Shown here: positions 1 to 6,542 of the stretch, one piece after another | How positions within the stretch are numbered: position 1 is the stretch's first letter | Layout of the letters: each line of letters opens with the position of its first letter | From: JAHJRJ01 sp037443685 | Lineage (GTDB): Bacteria > Bacteroidota > Ignavibacteria > UBA10030 > BY39 | Length of the DNA: 17,874 nt | Assembly (NCBI GenBank): GCA_037443685.1 | Contig: JBBINX010000047.1 | Span: forward strand, 1-17,874 | Direction: 5' to 3' | Made by a program: the position numbers and the translations under genes | The notes under the pieces: model-generated | What the model saw: only the letters and a program-made list of their open reading frames with translations | What the model was told of the DNA's origin: nothing | Databases searched by the model: none

Positions 1-53
1 GGAAGTGCAATTAAAGTTGTGATTAAAAGTATTAATGTAAATTTCTTTAACAT
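1..53 (-). CDS. N-terminus of an exported protein (partial)
   Basis: Read on the minus strand, an ATG at 53-51 opens a frame that stays open to the left edge and encodes 17 full residues, MLKKFTLILLITTLIAL, followed by a proline codon (CCn) cut by the edge. Two lysines followed by a long hydrophobic run look like a signal peptide or an N-terminal membrane anchor. A strong Shine-Dalgarno sequence, AGGAG on the minus strand (61-65), lies 7 nt before the ATG, which makes the start convincing although almost all of the gene is outside the window. It is divergent from the phosphoesterase operon and shares its control region. Nothing can be said about function beyond probable export or membrane insertion. 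Confidence 0.7.
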   Translation of the reverse strand, partial: MLKKFTLILLITTLIAL

Positions 54-99
54 TTTATAGCTCCTACTTTAGTTTGAGAATAGTGTTATTTGCCACGTA

Positions 100-128
100 A
101 TTATATGAAAATATTTTCAGATTTACAA
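100..128 (-). promoter_or_regulatory. Minus-strand promoter of the divergent exported-protein gene
   Basis: On the minus strand, TTGTAA (123-128) and TATAAT (100-105) are separated by exactly 17 nt, a close match to a sigma-70-type -35/-10 pair with a perfect -10. Transcription would start near position 93, leaving a leader of roughly 40 nt that contains the AGGAG ribosome binding site. AT-rich DNA gives chance matches, but the position relative to the start codon fits well. Confidence 0.5.
106..119. promoter_or_regulatory. 14-bp perfect palindrome, candidate operator
   Basis: TGAAAATATTTTCA is its own reverse complement over all 14 bases. It lies entirely inside the 17-nt spacer of the minus-strand promoter, a classic place for a dimeric repressor. 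It ends 11 nt before the -35-like TTG (130-132) of the candidate plus-strand promoter, so one regulator could affect both directions. The AT-only core means chance formation cannot be excluded, and no regulator is encoded in the window apart from MraZ. Confidence 0.4.
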
Positions 129-129
129 A

Positions 130-160
130 TTGTTCTATAACAGAATATTTTATAAATTAG
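130..160 (+). promoter_or_regulatory. Candidate promoter of the phosphoesterase operon (Bacteroidetes-like)
   Basis: TTG at 130-132 is followed after 20 nt by TAAATTAG (153-160), close to the TAnnTTTG element known from Bacteroidetes housekeeping promoters. The predicted transcript would start near 167 and have a short leader of about 24 nt before the ATG at 191. The same kind of match occurs upstream of mraZ, which raises confidence a little. Confidence 0.35.
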
Positions 161-190
161 ACTCAGTTTACAATTATCAATTGAAGAATT

Positions 191-844
191 ATGAGAATAT
201 TGGCTTTAACAGACATTCACGGTTCATACATTAAAGCTGAAGAGATAATAAAATCTGAGTTGGCAGATGTAGTTATCATCGGAGGAGATTTAACTAACGT
301 TGGTAGTGTTAAGGAAACTGAGACAGCTATCGAAAGTTTTACCCGGTTGTCGAAAAAACTTTTTTGTATTGCCGGTAATATGGATTTGCCACAGCACGAT
401 GAACTTTATCTAAAAAAAAATATTGGATTGGACGGTATCGGTATAATTGTTCAGGATATTGGATTCTTTGGGGTTTCTGGCTCATCTTATACTTCGCTTA
501 ACACTCCGTATGAAATTAGCGAAGAAACATTAACCGAAAAAATCGTAACGGGCTACTCAATAATTAAAGACGCAAAAATAAAAATATTAATCTCTCACAC
601 GCCGCCCTACGGAACGCGGTTAGATATTATCCATTTGGGAATCCATGTAGGTAGCACAGCAGTCCGTGAATTCATCGAAGATTATCAACCAGATGTAGTA
701 GTATGTGGACACATACACGAAGCTCGCGGTCAGGATGTAATTGGTAAAACAAAAATTGTAAATTGCGGACCTGGCAGCGGGGGTTTTTATGTTATCATAA
801 ATATCAATGACAGTATTGACATTTTATCGAAAGAAAAAAAATGA
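191..844 (+). CDS. Calcineurin-like metallophosphoesterase (YfcE/Icc-like)
   Basis: A 217-residue cytoplasmic protein with the ordered metal-binding motifs of the calcineurin-like phosphoesterase fold: DIHG (D8, H10), GGDL (D33), GN (N63), SHTPPYG (H136) and CGHIHEARG (H174, H176). These residues hold a two-metal centre that hydrolyses phosphomono- or phosphodiesters. The third motif reads GNMD where GNHD or GNCD is common. There is no signal peptide or membrane segment, and the length is normal for a single-domain enzyme. The substrate cannot be read from the sequence. The ATG is preceded only by a weak purine stretch (GAAGAA). The TGA stop overlaps the ATG of the HAD phosphatase gene by 4 nt, so the two are probably translationally coupled and may act on related metabolites. 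Confidence 0.9.
   Translation: MRILALTDIHGSYIKAEEIIKSELADVVIIGGDLTNVGSVKETETAIESFTRLSKKLFCIAGNMDLPQHDELYLKKNIGLDGIGIIVQDIGFFGVSGSSYTSLNTPYEISEETLTEKIVTGYSIIKDAKIKILISHTPPYGTRLDIIHLGIHVGSTAVREFIEDYQPDVVVCGHIHEARGQDVIGKTKIVNCGPGSGGFYVIININDSIDILSKEKK
833..844 (+). other. A8 run at the stop/start junction (possible slippage site)
   Basis: GAAAAAAAATGA contains the end of the phosphoesterase gene (GAA AAA AAA TGA) and the ATG of the next gene (841). The reading frame of the second gene is -1 relative to the first, so a -1 slip on the A run would skip the stop and fuse the two products through the initiator methionine. The same 12 bases occur at the ftsW/glycosyltransferase junction (13540-13551). 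The simpler reading is ordinary ATGA stop-restart coupling with an A-rich initiation region. Confidence 0.35.
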
Positions 845-1461
845 AGGAAACTTATAACACTAAAATAAAAGCTGTTGTTTTCGATTTAGGTAACACACTG
901 GTAACAATCGATTATCAACCGTTCTTGATTCACACGAAGCTTGAAAAACAATTTTCTGAATTGGAAATCAACAATCTTTTGTCTGTACCAACGCAAAGAT
1001 ACGAAAGCGGAAAACTGGATACCCAATCCTTCTATCTGATTGTTAAAAAACAACTTAGACTGGAAATTGATTTTGAAAAATTTAAACAAGCATGGTGCAG
1101 TGTGGCAACCAACAATATTGATGCGATACAAGATTTAATTAATCAGTTGAAAACCAAATATCCGCTATACCTTTTAAGCAATACTAACGAATTACACTTC
1201 GATTATATACTGAAAAACTTTCCGGTTCTAAAGGAATTTCGAAAATATTTTTTGTCTTATCAAATAGGAGCATTGAAACCGGAGGTTAAAATATATATGC
1301 ACATGTTGAATGCACTTAATCTAAAGCCAGAAGAAATATTTTTTATAGATGATAAAAAAATAAATATCGAAAGTGCAAATCAAATAAGAATAGAGACACA
1401 CCTTTTTACAAATACTGACAAGTTAATACAATCCTTAAAATCAAAAAATATATTGGAGTAG
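841..1461 (+). CDS. HAD-IA hydrolase, YihX (sugar-phosphate phosphatase) type
   Basis: A 206-residue haloacid dehalogenase superfamily protein. Motif I is FDLGNTL (nucleophile D15; the usual second Asp is Gly17), motif II is LLSNTN (S113), motif III contains K146 in ALKPE, and motif IV is FFIDDKKINIESA (D170, D171). The DLGN form of motif I together with SNTNELH and DD..NIE..N closely resembles E. coli YihX, an alpha-D-glucose-1-phosphate phosphatase. Replacement of the general acid/base Asp by Gly is a feature of that subgroup, so it need not mean loss of function. Residues 25-90 form the helical cap. It lies between the phosphoesterase (4-nt overlap) and the dehydrogenase (3-nt gap). The substrate is not determined. 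Confidence 0.88.
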   Translation: MKETYNTKIKAVVFDLGNTLVTIDYQPFLIHTKLEKQFSELEINNLLSVPTQRYESGKLDTQSFYLIVKKQLRLEIDFEKFKQAWCSVATNNIDAIQDLINQLKTKYPLYLLSNTNELHFDYILKNFPVLKEFRKYFLSYQIGALKPEVKIYMHMLNALNLKPEEIFFIDDKKINIESANQIRIETHLFTNTDKLIQSLKSKNILE

Positions 1462-1464
1462 AAT

Positions 1465-2337
1465 ATGGAAAAAACAATCGGGTTTATCGGACTTGGAATG
1501 ATGGGAAAACCGATGGCTCAGCGGCTCATCAATGCGGGATATGAATTAGTTGTTTATAATCGAAGTAAAGAAAAAGCAACGGAACTACTTCGACAAGGCG
1601 CAAAATGGGCAGAAAATCCAAAGGCCGTAGCTGAGCAAGCAAGACTGATAATTTCGATGATCTCTACTCCCGATGTTCTGAAAGAAATAACTTGTGGCGC
1701 AAAAGGAATATTGGCAGGTTTGGCTAGGGGGAAAACACATGTGGATATGAGTACGGTATCGCCGTCGGTAATAGATGAATTAACGGAAATTTATCAAAAG
1801 GAAAAAATAAATTTTATGCACGCACCGGTGCTTGGTAGTATTCCGAATGTTATCGAAGGTTCACTTTTAATATTTGCAGGAGGAGACAAAGAAATTTATT
1901 CTAAAAACAAAAATGTTTTGGAAGCGTTAGGTAAACGTGTATGGCATTTTTCAAAACCAAGCCAAGCAACTCACTTGAAATTAGCTTGCAATCTTTTTAT
2001 TGCAAATATGATTGTAACTTTGTCTCAGGGACTTTTGTTTGTACAAAAAGCTGGTTTAAAACCGGAGGTTTTACTTGAAGCTTTGAGCGACTCTACTTTG
2101 AATGCGGTTGTCTATCAATTCAAAGGACATACAATACTAGAAGAAAATTTTAAACCGAGATTTATGGTCGAACACATATTGAAAGACGTGAAATTAATTA
2201 TAGAAGCCGGCAAGAACAACAACATTAATTTACCTACTATGGGAGTTATAAAAGAATTATTTGATAAGGCAGTTACCAAAGGATATGGGGGTGAAGATTA
2301 TTCGGCTGTTTTCAAGATAATTCGTGATACAAAATAG
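1465..2337 (+). CDS. NAD(P)-dependent beta-hydroxyacid dehydrogenase (HIBADH/GLYR family)
   Basis: A 290-residue cytoplasmic oxidoreductase. Residues 6-14, GFIGLGMMG, are the Rossmann GxGxxG loop. NRS at 32-34 after the second strand suggests NADP(H) preference. K172 in ATHLKLACN is the expected catalytic lysine and N176 the conserved Asn. The C-terminal half is the all-helical domain of the family. Likely reactions are reduction of glyoxylate or succinic semialdehyde, or oxidation of 3-hydroxyisobutyrate. The substrate loop, normally (D/E)APVSG, reads HAPVLGS at 119-125, so the exact substrate is open. A clear GGAG (1455-1458) precedes the ATG by 6 nt. It is the last gene of the three-gene operon before the mraZ control region. 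Confidence 0.88.
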   Translation: MEKTIGFIGLGMMGKPMAQRLINAGYELVVYNRSKEKATELLRQGAKWAENPKAVAEQARLIISMISTPDVLKEITCGAKGILAGLARGKTHVDMSTVSPSVIDELTEIYQKEKINFMHAPVLGSIPNVIEGSLLIFAGGDKEIYSKNKNVLEALGKRVWHFSKPSQATHLKLACNLFIANMIVTLSQGLLFVQKAGLKPEVLLEALSDSTLNAVVYQFKGHTILEENFKPRFMVEHILKDVKLIIEAGKNNNINLPTMGVIKELFDKAVTKGYGGEDYSAVFKIIRDTK

Positions 2338-2422
2338 AAATTTTTTTAATATATTACCTTCCTAAAAACGCCTCAAAATGCCCTATTTTAGTAATATTAT
2401 GCTTTTAAAAAATTCCCCACCT

Positions 2423-2449
2423 AAAAAAAATCATTTTTTTTGTTTTTTT
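2423..2449. promoter_or_regulatory. A8/T8/T7 tract, UP-element-like, upstream of mraZ promoter
   Basis: A8 (2423-2430), TCA, T8 (2434-2441), G and T7 (2443-2449) follow each other directly and end 2 nt before the -35-like TTG at 2452. Phased A/T tracts just upstream of a -35 box usually bend DNA or contact the RNA polymerase alpha subunit. The A8/T8 pair could also form an AU-only hairpin followed by T7, a weak terminator-like arrangement for the upstream operon, but with no GC pair this is unlikely to be efficient. Confidence 0.35.
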
Positions 2450-2451
2450 GC

Positions 2452-2481
2452 TTGACTTTTAGTAAAAATTCAATAAATTTA
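2452..2481 (+). promoter_or_regulatory. Promoter of the dcw operon (PmraZ)
   Basis: TTGACT (2452-2457) is an excellent -35 hexamer. Counting 19 nt from the TTG gives TAAATTTA (2474-2481), one base from the Bacteroidetes-type TAnnTTTG element. Transcription would start near 2487 and give a leader of about 67 nt before mraZ. This is the only good promoter seen before the run of thirteen dcw-region genes. Confidence 0.5.
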
Positions 2482-2499
2482 AGAGCGTCTTTATCCGTA

Positions 2500-2514
2500 G
2501 TGGGTAAATGTGTG
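2500..2514 (+). promoter_or_regulatory. Candidate MraZ operator (GTGGG-N5-GTGTG)
   Basis: GTGGG (2500-2504), five bases TAAAT, then GTGTG (2510-2514) form two direct repeats with a 10-bp period. MraZ of E. coli binds TGGGN repeats separated by 5 nt just downstream of its own promoter, and here the repeats lie 20-30 nt after the predicted -10. The second copy is imperfect and I see no third repeat, so autoregulation is plausible but not shown. Confidence 0.45.
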
Positions 2515-2553
2515 TAGGAAATTTTAAATATTTTAAAGGTTTATTTTATAAAT

Positions 2554-3015
2554 ATGTCTTCGTTAAAAGGGTCATACCAATACAGTGTAGATAATAAGGG
2601 TCGAATAAACATCCCTTCAAAATTACGCAAAATGCTTTCTGATGATATCAAAGATAACTTTATAATCACGAGAGGATTTGATAAATGTTTGTATGTTTAT
2701 CCGTTGGACGAATGGGCAAAAGTCGAAAAAGAATTACGAACACTTTCAAATTATAATCCTGACCATCGTTTATTTTCTCGAACAATACTGGACTTAGCTT
2801 CGGATGTTCAACTGGATAGTCAGGCGCGCATTACAATTCCTACCGAACTAAGACAATATGCAGGTATCGATAGCGAGGTAATCATAATCGGTACACTGGA
2901 TAAGATTGAATTATGGAACCCTAATATATATTTTGAATATAAAAATAGTCAAAGCGAGACTTATGAGAGTATTGCAGCAAAGGTTATGAGTGCTGTAAGC
3001 GGCAGTTCTAAATGA
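2554..3015 (+). CDS. mraZ: Transcriptional regulator MraZ
   Basis: A 153-residue protein with two tandem AbrB-like (SpoVT) half-domains, each carrying the DxxxR signature: D13-R17 in DNKGRINIP and D88-R92 in DSQARITIP. MraZ forms a ring-shaped oligomer that binds TGGGN repeats in its own promoter and represses the dcw operon. RsmH is known to counteract it in some bacteria. Its place at the head of the cluster, after a 216-nt intergenic region with a promoter and candidate repeats, is typical. Translation starts at ATG 2554. The nearest SD-like AAAGG ends 14 nt upstream, too far for strong pairing. The C-terminal ~20 residues are polar and may be disordered. The stop lies 6 nt before the earliest rsmH start. 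Confidence 0.96.
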   Translation: MSSLKGSYQYSVDNKGRINIPSKLRKMLSDDIKDNFIITRGFDKCLYVYPLDEWAKVEKELRTLSNYNPDHRLFSRTILDLASDVQLDSQARITIPTELRQYAGIDSEVIIIGTLDKIELWNPNIYFEYKNSQSETYESIAAKVMSAVSGSSK

Positions 3016-3021
3016 TGTTCC

Positions 3022-3954
3022 TTGAAAATTGATATGACTGATGGATATCACACTCCGGTTCTCGTCGAAGAAGTTTTGAAACTCCTTATTACGAAACCAG
3101 ATGGTATCTATGTCGATGCAAATTTGGGTGGTGGTGGTCACTCGGAAAAGATTTTAAAAAAACTCTTACCCACAGGAGTTCTAGTTGGAATCGATGCTGA
3201 TGAGGATGCTATAAATTTTTCTAAAAGGCGTTTTGGAGAAAAGATTTTAACAATTCACGGCAACTTTTCTCATCTTTCCCGACTTCTTTCCGAAAAAAAT
3301 ATTTCTAAGATCGACGGTATTCTATTTGATTTAGGAGTGTCCTCCTTTCAGATTGACTTACCCGAAAAAGGTTTTGGCTTCCGAATGGATTCAAAACTTG
3401 ATTTCAGGTTTGACAAACGGCAAAAATTAGATGCACACACAGTCATCAATAGTTACTTAGAAAAAGAACTTGCTGATATATTTTGGAAATACGGCGAGGA
3501 AAGATTTTCTCGTCATATAGCCAGAAAAATTATTTCTTACAGAGCATCGCATGTCATAGAAACGACGGGCGATTTGGTAGAAATTATTAAATCAACTGTA
3601 AATAATAAATTTATCACAAAAACGTTAGCCCGGATTTTTCAGGCAATCCGCATCGAAGTTAACAACGAACTGGATTCTTTACGTTCGGGACTCTCTGATG
3701 CGGTGAATATTTTAAAGCCCGGCAGTAGAATTGTTGTTATTTCCTATCATTCGCTTGAAGATAGAATAGTAAAGGATTTTTTTAAAGATTTTTCTAAGCA
3801 AAAAGTATATTCGAGACATAAATTAATTCCCGACAAAGAAATAATTCCTAGGCTAAAGGTTCTCACGAAAAAGCCTGTTACTCCAAGTGACGATGAGATT
3901 AACCAAAATCCGCGTGCAAGAAGTGCAAAAATGAGAGCTGCCGAAAAACGATAG
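3022..3954 (+). CDS. rsmH: 16S rRNA (cytosine1402-N4)-methyltransferase RsmH
   Basis: Also called MraW. It methylates N4 of C1402 in the decoding centre of 16S rRNA using S-adenosylmethionine. The 310-residue frame shows YHTPVLVEEVL near the N-terminus, the SAM-binding DANLGGGGHS at 32-41, FDLGVSS at 102-108, FQAIRIEVNNEL, ISYHSLEDR, and NPRARSAKMR near the C-terminus, all diagnostic. The start is uncertain: TTG at 3022 gives MKIDMTDGYH, while ATG at 3034 gives MTDGYH, nearer to the family's usual N-terminus. Neither has a recognisable SD. I give the longer frame, but ATG 3034 is at least as likely. It follows mraZ by 6 nt (or 18) and precedes ftsL by 15 nt. Confidence 0.95.
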   Translation: MKIDMTDGYHTPVLVEEVLKLLITKPDGIYVDANLGGGGHSEKILKKLLPTGVLVGIDADEDAINFSKRRFGEKILTIHGNFSHLSRLLSEKNISKIDGILFDLGVSSFQIDLPEKGFGFRMDSKLDFRFDKRQKLDAHTVINSYLEKELADIFWKYGEERFSRHIARKIISYRASHVIETTGDLVEIIKSTVNNKFITKTLARIFQAIRIEVNNELDSLRSGLSDAVNILKPGSRIVVISYHSLEDRIVKDFFKDFSKQKVYSRHKLIPDKEIIPRLKVLTKKPVTPSDDEINQNPRARSAKMRAAEKR

Positions 3955-3969
3955 TAAAATATTAATATT

Positions 3970-4362
3970 ATGGAAAATAAGCGTGAAATCTTTCGTATGG
4001 ACTTAACACCAGATCCTCGATCCGTTTTTAAGGGGAACGAAAAGACTCGACCATCGGATGTTATGATACGAAAGAATCGGCCGATACCACAAAAAAGGCC
4101 ATCACTCTTAGCTAACATTTTAATGATTTTTATTATCACACTGTTAGGTGTTTTAGCAATTAAAAATATAGTAGCTATTAACCAATTAGCGGATGAAATA
4201 AATCAACTAAGAAATCGTTATACGAATATCGTCAACGCAAATGAGTTATTACACGCTAAAATGAATGAGAAGGCGAGTTCGGAAAGAATTACATCTATTG
4301 CTTATAGAGATATCGGTATGATCAGACCGAAAGAACAACCGATATGGTTCGAAATCGATTAA
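3970..4362 (+). CDS. ftsL: Cell division protein FtsL (divergent)
   Basis: A 130-residue bitopic membrane protein: a basic cytoplasmic N-terminus (about 1-45), one membrane segment (about 46-66), then a heptad-like helix (about 67-105) and a short tail containing RDIGMIRPKEQP. FtsL is poorly conserved in sequence, and the call rests on this architecture, on the size, and on the position between rsmH and ftsI, where ftsL lies in most dcw clusters. In the divisome FtsL pairs with FtsB through the coiled coil and activates the FtsWI synthase. The 45-residue N-terminus is long compared with Gram-negative model species. The start ATG 3970 has no clear SD. Its end overlaps ftsI by 19 nt if ftsI starts at 4344. 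Confidence 0.8.
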   Translation: MENKREIFRMDLTPDPRSVFKGNEKTRPSDVMIRKNRPIPQKRPSLLANILMIFIITLLGVLAIKNIVAINQLADEINQLRNRYTNIVNANELLHAKMNEKASSERITSIAYRDIGMIRPKEQPIWFEID

Positions 4363-6542
4363 CACTGATAAAAATGTTCAATAACAAAAATATAGATCAC
4401 ACGAGCGTTAAATTTATAAGAAGCCGCACACGGCGTGTGGGCTTTCTTAAAGCAGTACTAATTTTCGGATTGCTGGTTGTTGTTACACGCTTAGTTCAGA
4501 TACAGGTAGTTAAATCTTCCGACTTTAAAGAATATGCACGTAAACAATATGAAGCTAAAATTCCGCTCCCCGCGAATAGGGGAAATATCTATGATATAAA
4601 CGGAAACATACTTGCTTCTAACACTATGTTTATCGATTTAGCAGTTGACGATTCTGTGATTTCAAGAGAAGACAAATTAAAGCTAGCCAATCTTCTCTCG
4701 AAGGTTTTTAAAAAGCCAGCTAAAGATTATCTGAAAATAATAAATTCAGGAAAACGGTTTACATATCTCGAACGGGGTGTTACTCCCGAGTACAGGAAAT
4801 ATTTTGAATCAGAAAAAATCCACGGTTTTATTATAATAAGTCACCCAAAACGATTATATCATTATGGAACAGTTGGTGGACAACTACTCGGCAGTACAAA
4901 TATTGATAATCTTGGATTAAGCGGAATTGAATTATTTGCTGACCAATACCTGAAAGGTATAGAAGGGTATATGATTTTGCAACGTGATGGTTATGGACGT
5001 GCTCGCGCTTCGATAGATTATCCGAGAGTTGAACCTAAAAACGGTAAAAATTTATTTCTCACAATCGACCTGGCTTATCAGTCAATCGCGGAAGAAGAGT
5101 TGAAACGTGGTATAGAAAAAGCTAAAGCAGACGCTGGAATTTTAATAATGCTGAAACCGGCTACAGGCGAAGTTTTAACGATTGCCCAGTATCCGAGCTT
5201 TAACCCGAACGATTTCTCCGTCGAAGATATTGGTTATCAAAAAATTCGTGCTGTTACTGATATGTTCGAACCGGGGTCAATTTTCAAACTTGTTACAGCA
5301 TCTGCGGCTTTAGAACACCATCTCGTTAAACCAGAACAAAAGTTTAATGCTGAAAATGGAAAATATAACGTACAAATTAGCGGCAGTAAATACAGATTGA
5401 TAGAAGATACAAAACCCCATGATGTTTTGACTTTTCAAGAAGCGGTGGAACAATCAAGCAACATAGTTATGGCAAAAGTCAGCAACTTAGTCGGGGTGGA
5501 CCGATTTTATACTAAAGCACGCGATTTCGGCTTCGGTGCACAAACGATGATTGATTTACCAGGTGAAATAAAAGGTAAACTCAAAAAGCCAAACGAATGG
5601 TCGGGCACTACACTGAATACAATGTCTTTTGGATATGAAGTTGGGACAACACCGATTCAAATTGTAGCTGCCTATGGCGCCGTAGCCAATAAAGGTATTT
5701 TGATTAAACCGTTCGTTATCAAGAAAATTGTGAATGAATATGGTGAAATCATAAAAGAATCAAAACCTCTCCAAATTAGGCGAGCGATTAGTGAAGAGAC
5801 AGCAAAAAAACTTTCGGGGTTCTTGGAAGGTGTTGTTTTGCGTGGAACAGGAAAGGCAACTCTTGTTGACGGGATTGATATCGCGGGTAAAACAGGAACC
5901 TCACGTCAAATGGTTGATGGCAGGTATACACGAGAAAAATATCTTGCTTCTTTCGTCGGATATTTTCCAATCGAAAAACCTCAAATCGTTTGTTTAGTGA
6001 TGGTAGAGAACCCAAGAGTTGCTGGTTATACGGGAGGAACGGCAGCAGCACCGATATTCCGTGAAATTGTTAATCGTATAAAAATGACTAAAAGCATTTT
6101 CAGTAATGTTAGTCAGAATATTATTGCTGTAAACCATACGGCTGATAAAAGAGTTATCGTCCCAGATGTTACAAATCTACAACTTTCAATCGCTTTGAAA
6201 TTATTAGAAAGTAAAAATTTAACTACCGACCCAATTGGCGCGGGTAAGATTGTATTAGCTCAAGAACCATTACCAGGCGACTCAGTACCAGCAGGTACAA
6301 AAGTAAAATTGATCTTTGAGAAAAAGTCCGAAATATCCGATCGTCATAATCTCGTTCCGAGTTTAATAGGTCTTCCGCTTCGTAGGGCTATTAGCCGTTT
6401 AACAATAGAAGGTTTTGAATACGTAATTTACGGTAGCGGAACCGTTATCAGCCAGTCTCCTGATGCTGGACAATTTGCATCACATAAAACAGTTGTTTCG
6501 ATAATTTGTAGTGATGATAATTTAACGGGAAAGATGCAGTGA
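4344..6542 (+). CDS. ftsI: Septal peptidoglycan transpeptidase FtsI (PBP3) with two PASTA repeats
   Basis: A 732-residue class B penicillin-binding protein. A short basic N-terminus and one membrane segment (about 35-52) anchor it, followed by the dimerisation/pedestal domain (PANRGNIYDINGNILA near 76-91) and the transpeptidase domain. Catalytic motifs are SIFK (S312, K315), SSN (371-373) and KTG (516-518). Two PASTA repeats follow, about 604-661 and 670-728, as in SpoVD- and PBP2x-like proteins. It cross-links septal peptidoglycan together with FtsW. ATG 4344 overlaps ftsL. ATG 4374, 11 nt after the ftsL stop and preceded by an A-rich stretch, is an equally good start. The first ~30 codons contain a strong hairpin (4421-4444). 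The stop overlaps the GTG of murE (GTGA). Confidence 0.95.
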   Translation: MVRNRLTLIKMFNNKNIDHTSVKFIRSRTRRVGFLKAVLIFGLLVVVTRLVQIQVVKSSDFKEYARKQYEAKIPLPANRGNIYDINGNILASNTMFIDLAVDDSVISREDKLKLANLLSKVFKKPAKDYLKIINSGKRFTYLERGVTPEYRKYFESEKIHGFIIISHPKRLYHYGTVGGQLLGSTNIDNLGLSGIELFADQYLKGIEGYMILQRDGYGRARASIDYPRVEPKNGKNLFLTIDLAYQSIAEEELKRGIEKAKADAGILIMLKPATGEVLTIAQYPSFNPNDFSVEDIGYQKIRAVTDMFEPGSIFKLVTASAALEHHLVKPEQKFNAENGKYNVQISGSKYRLIEDTKPHDVLTFQEAVEQSSNIVMAKVSNLVGVDRFYTKARDFGFGAQTMIDLPGEIKGKLKKPNEWSGTTLNTMSFGYEVGTTPIQIVAAYGAVANKGILIKPFVIKKIVNEYGEIIKESKPLQIRRAISEETAKKLSGFLEGVVLRGTGKATLVDGIDIAGKTGTSRQMVDGRYTREKYLASFVGYFPIEKPQIVCLVMVENPRVAGYTGGTAAAPIFREIVNRIKMTKSIFSNVSQNIIAVNHTADKRVIVPDVTNLQLSIALKLLESKNLTTDPIGAGKIVLAQEPLPGDSVPAGTKVKLIFEKKSEISDRHNLVPSLIGLPLRRAISRLTIEGFEYVIYGSGTVISQSPDAGQFASHKTVVSIICSDDNLTGKMQ
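4421..4444 (+). other. GC-rich stem-loop in the early ftsI coding region
   Basis: AAGCCGCACAC (4421-4431), loop GGC, and GTGTGGGCTT (4435-4444) can pair over 10 bp with one bulged G. This is a stable hairpin in otherwise AT-rich DNA, about 26 codons into ftsI. It is followed by TCTTAAAG, not a real T tract, so it is not a convincing terminator. It could tune translation or mRNA stability of ftsI relative to upstream genes, or it may only reflect the codons for SRTRRVGF. Confidence 0.4.

Noticed and set aside
2346..2404. Possible terminator or large hairpin after the dehydrogenase gene (ATATTAC ... GTAATAT)
   Set aside because: The arms are only 7 bp, almost all A/T, with a loop of about 35 nt and no T tract immediately after. 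It is not a credible intrinsic terminator.
2481..2491. Small inverted repeat AAGA-GCG-TCTT in the mraZ leader
   Set aside because: A 4-bp stem is too short to be meaningful, and it overlaps the end of the predicted -10 region by chance.
3747..4139. Minus-strand open frame of 130 codons across the rsmH/ftsL junction
   Set aside because: It is a shadow of two well-supported genes on the other strand, has no recognisable motif, and its composition mirrors the antisense of their codons.
4445..4452. Terminator reading of the hairpin at 4421-4444
   Set aside because: The sequence after the stem is TCTTAAAG without a real T run, and the ftsI frame continues for over 600 codons with strong homology, so efficient termination there is unlikely.
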